Assembly: GCA_014378125.1 (NCBI GenBank)
Contig: JACMOG010000794.1
Coordinates: forward strand, 1 to 6,629
Origin: Vitreoscilla sp.
Lineage (GTDB): Bacteria > Pseudomonadota > Gammaproteobacteria > Burkholderiales > Burkholderiaceae
Direction of reading: 5' to 3'
DNA length: 6,629 nt
Position 1 is the first letter of the stretch. Each line of letters begins with the position of its first letter. The translations under genes were made by a program, and so were the position numbers. Below the pieces are notes generated by a model. The model did not search any database. It had not been told where the DNA came from and saw only the letters and a list, made by a program, of their open reading frames with translations. This document shows, piece after piece, positions 5,019 through 6,629 of the stretch.

Positions 5019-6629
5019 ATGCCATTTCGCCGCTTGAAGCACGTCCCGTCCGCCGCCTTGTCGCTCGCCTTGTCGGCGCTGCTCACCGCCTGCGGCGGCG
5101 GAACCCCCAAGGGCGACACCCCGCCCGTGCCGCCGGCCACCACCTACACGGCCACAGCCGGCGTGGCGCAGAAGGGGCCGCTGGCCATCGGCTCGGCCGT
5201 CACCGCGCGCGAGCTGGGGCTCAACCTCTCGGCCACCGGCAACCTCTACACGTACGCCACCACCTCGGCCACCGGCGCGTTCACGCCCGACGCCCCGTTC
5301 GGGTCGGCGCTGCTGTCCGTCACCGCCACGGGTGGCTACACCGACGAGGTCACCGGCCTGGCGTCCGACGGCCCCGTCACGCTGAAGTCGTACGCCAACC
5401 TGGGCAGCGAGACGGTGCTCGACGTCAACGTGCTCACCACGCTTGCGTATACCCGCATCAACACGCTGCTCAACGCCAGCACCACCGGCCTGTCGTTCGC
5501 GGATGCGCGCGCGCAGGCGGAACGCGAAGTGCTGGCGACCTTCGGCATCGTGCTGGCCACGTCGCCCGGCGCGTTCGGCTCGCTCGACGCAAGCGCCGCC
5601 ACCGACGGCGGACACCTCCTGGCCGCGCTTTCCAGCGTCATCGTGCAGGGGCGCACTTCGGCGCAGGTGAACGCGCTGCTCGACAACCTGCAGGCGGACA
5701 TCGGGGCCAACGGCACGAACATCAGCAGCTCCAACAGGTACGCGCTCGCGCTCGGCGCGCACGCCCTCCACCTCGCCGTCGTGGCGGCGCACCTCGCCGC
5801 CATGTACGGCACCCCCTTCGACGCCAACGCGCTCGCGCAGTGGGTCGACCAGGACGGCGACGGCGTGATCGGCCGCAACGAGTTCCGCATCGACGATGCC
5901 ACGTCCACGTCCACTTTCGCGCTGCCCGCCGAACTGGTGGCGGCGCGCGCCGGCGCGAGCGTGTCGCTCACCTCGGGCGCGCTCGTCGTCAACGGCGCCG
6001 TGGTCGCCCAGCCCGCCACGCTGCACGCCGGCGACACCGTCGCCATCGCGGCGCCTGCATCGCTGGCCGACGGCGCGCTCAAGGTCTATCTGCAGACCGG
6101 CAGCACGCCCATCGCGCGGGTGACCTTCGTCAAGGGCCTGGCCTCGATCACCATCACGCCCACCACCGGCACGTTGCCGCTGGGCATCTCGCAACGCTTC
6201 GTGGCCAACGGCACCTACGCCGACGGCCACAGCGCCGACGTCAGCGACTCGGTGACGTGGACGTCCAGCGCACCCGCGGTGGCCGACATCGGCGCGGCCA
6301 CCGGCCTGGCCGATGCGTTGACATCGGGCAGCACCACGCTCACCGCCACGTCGGGCAGCGTCAGCGGCACGCTGTCGCTCACCACCATCGCGGCCACCCT
6401 CCAGTCCATGGTCATCGCGCCGGCCACGCTGCAGACCGGCGTGGGCATCACTCGCCGCTTCGAGGCCACCGGCATGTTCTCCGACGGCAGCACCGCCGAC
6501 GTCACCGCCAGCGCCCACTGGACGACGCAGGCGTCGGGTATCGCATCGGTGCGCGACGGCGCGGCCAGCGGGCTCGCGCTGGGCTCCACCGGCACCACGG
6601 CCACCCTCGGCACGGTGCCGGCCGCCGCC
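5019..6629 (+). CDS. Large lipoprotein with EF-hand-like loop and Big_2 Ig-like repeats (3' end outside window)
   Basis: The frame is open for 537 codons to the window edge. A signal peptide with basic residues at 4-8 and a hydrophobic stretch at 11-22 ends in the lipobox LTAC, giving lipidated Cys25; Gly follows, with no Asp retention signal, suggesting the outer membrane. Residues about 47-180 (GVAQKGP, GSAVTARE, GGYTDEVTG, LDVNVLTTLAYTRINTLL) resemble a poorly characterised domain of bacterial surface lipoproteins. Residues 277-288 (DQDGDGVIGRNE) form one EF-hand-type calcium loop with Asp at 1, 3, 5 and Glu at 12. Two Big_2-type Ig-like repeats follow (374-460; 461 onward), each with an ITP or IAP start, a Y/FSDG or YADG turn and a VTWTS-like strand. 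Start 5019 is the only option, since TAA at 4935 closes the frame and no other start codon intervenes. The Shine-Dalgarno is weak. The function, perhaps adhesion, is inferred. Confidence 0.88.
   Translation, partial: MPFRRLKHVPSAALSLALSALLTACGGGTPKGDTPPVPPATTYTATAGVAQKGPLAIGSAVTARELGLNLSATGNLYTYATTSATGAFTPDAPFGSALLSVTATGGYTDEVTGLASDGPVTLKSYANLGSETVLDVNVLTTLAYTRINTLLNASTTGLSFADARAQAEREVLATFGIVLATSPGAFGSLDASAATDGGHLLAALSSVIVQGRTSAQVNALLDNLQADIGANGTNISSSNRYALALGAHALHLAVVAAHLAAMYGTPFDANALAQWVDQDGDGVIGRNEFRIDDATSTSTFALPAELVAARAGASVSLTSGALVVNGAVVAQPATLHAGDTVAIAAPASLADGALKVYLQTGSTPIARVTFVKGLASITITPTTGTLPLGISQRFVANGTYADGHSADVSDSVTWTSSAPAVADIGAATGLADALTSGSTTLTATSGSVSGTLSLTTIAATLQSMVIAPATLQTGVGITRRFEATGMFSDGSTADVTASAHWTTQASGIASVRDGAASGLALGSTGTTATLGTVPAAA
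5847..5882 (+). other. EF-hand-type calcium-binding loop within the lipoprotein
   Basis: The 12-residue loop DQDGDGVIGRNE carries Asp at positions 1, 3 and 5, Gly at 6, Ile at 8 and Glu at 12, the standard calcium-coordinating pattern. Only one loop is visible, so it is neither a paired EF-hand nor a complete dockerin, which needs two. Confidence 0.7.

Noticed and set aside
4930..5037. 35-codon open frame starting ATG at 4930
   Set aside because: It overlaps the lipoprotein start in another frame, has no ribosome binding site or recognisable product, and its start lies within the candidate promoter.
5847..5882. Dockerin module
   Set aside because: Only one calcium loop is present; dockerins need two in tandem, and no cellulosome context is seen.
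4656..6518. 620-codon open frame on the minus strand
   Set aside because: Its product is a Gly/Arg/Ala/Val-rich string without domains, and it lies antisense to the clear lipoprotein gene and overlaps the IclR gene in another frame. This is a typical high-G+C shadow.

Overview
This is a GC-rich window (roughly 70% G+C, third codon positions nearly all G or C in real genes). It reads as a chromosomal segment of a beta-proteobacterium, most likely Burkholderiales. The main clues are a YaeQ protein (a beta/gamma-proteobacterial family), a PcaR/PobR-type IclR regulator, and a lipoprotein architecture common in that order. This placement is inferred from gene content and base composition, not from a marker gene. 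Six protein genes fill the window. I see no RNA gene, insertion sequence, prophage or CRISPR array.

Layout. Positions 1-1008 (+) are the C-terminal half of the RecQ DNA helicase, cut by the window edge. A DMT/EamA-family membrane transporter (1005-1886, +) starts on a TTG that overlaps the recQ stop. It runs tail-to-tail into yaeQ (1887-2465, -) with no base between the two stop codons. Upstream of yaeQ on the minus strand are a c-di-GMP phosphodiesterase (EAL domain) with a C-terminal sensor-like domain (2526-3893) and an IclR-family regulator (4033-4833). A 185-bp divergent spacer separates the regulator from a plus-strand gene, starting at 5019 and still open at the right edge, for a large lipoprotein. 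That protein has one EF-hand-like calcium loop and Ig-like Big_2 repeats.

How they fit together. recQ and the transporter are probably co-transcribed and translationally coupled. The three minus-strand genes could form a loose operon (spacers of 139 and 60 bp) or have separate promoters. The pairing of a c-di-GMP hydrolase with a surface lipoprotein built from adhesin-like repeats is suggestive, but nothing in the sequence proves a link. The other neighbours look like unrelated housekeeping or accessory genes.

Most notable points. An 18-bp perfect palindrome lies exactly over the preferred start codon of the EAL gene. The right-hand lipoprotein gene is masked by a longer antisense open frame. 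The TAGCTA stop-to-stop junction leaves no room for a terminator. I found no convincing evidence of a wholly new multi-gene system.
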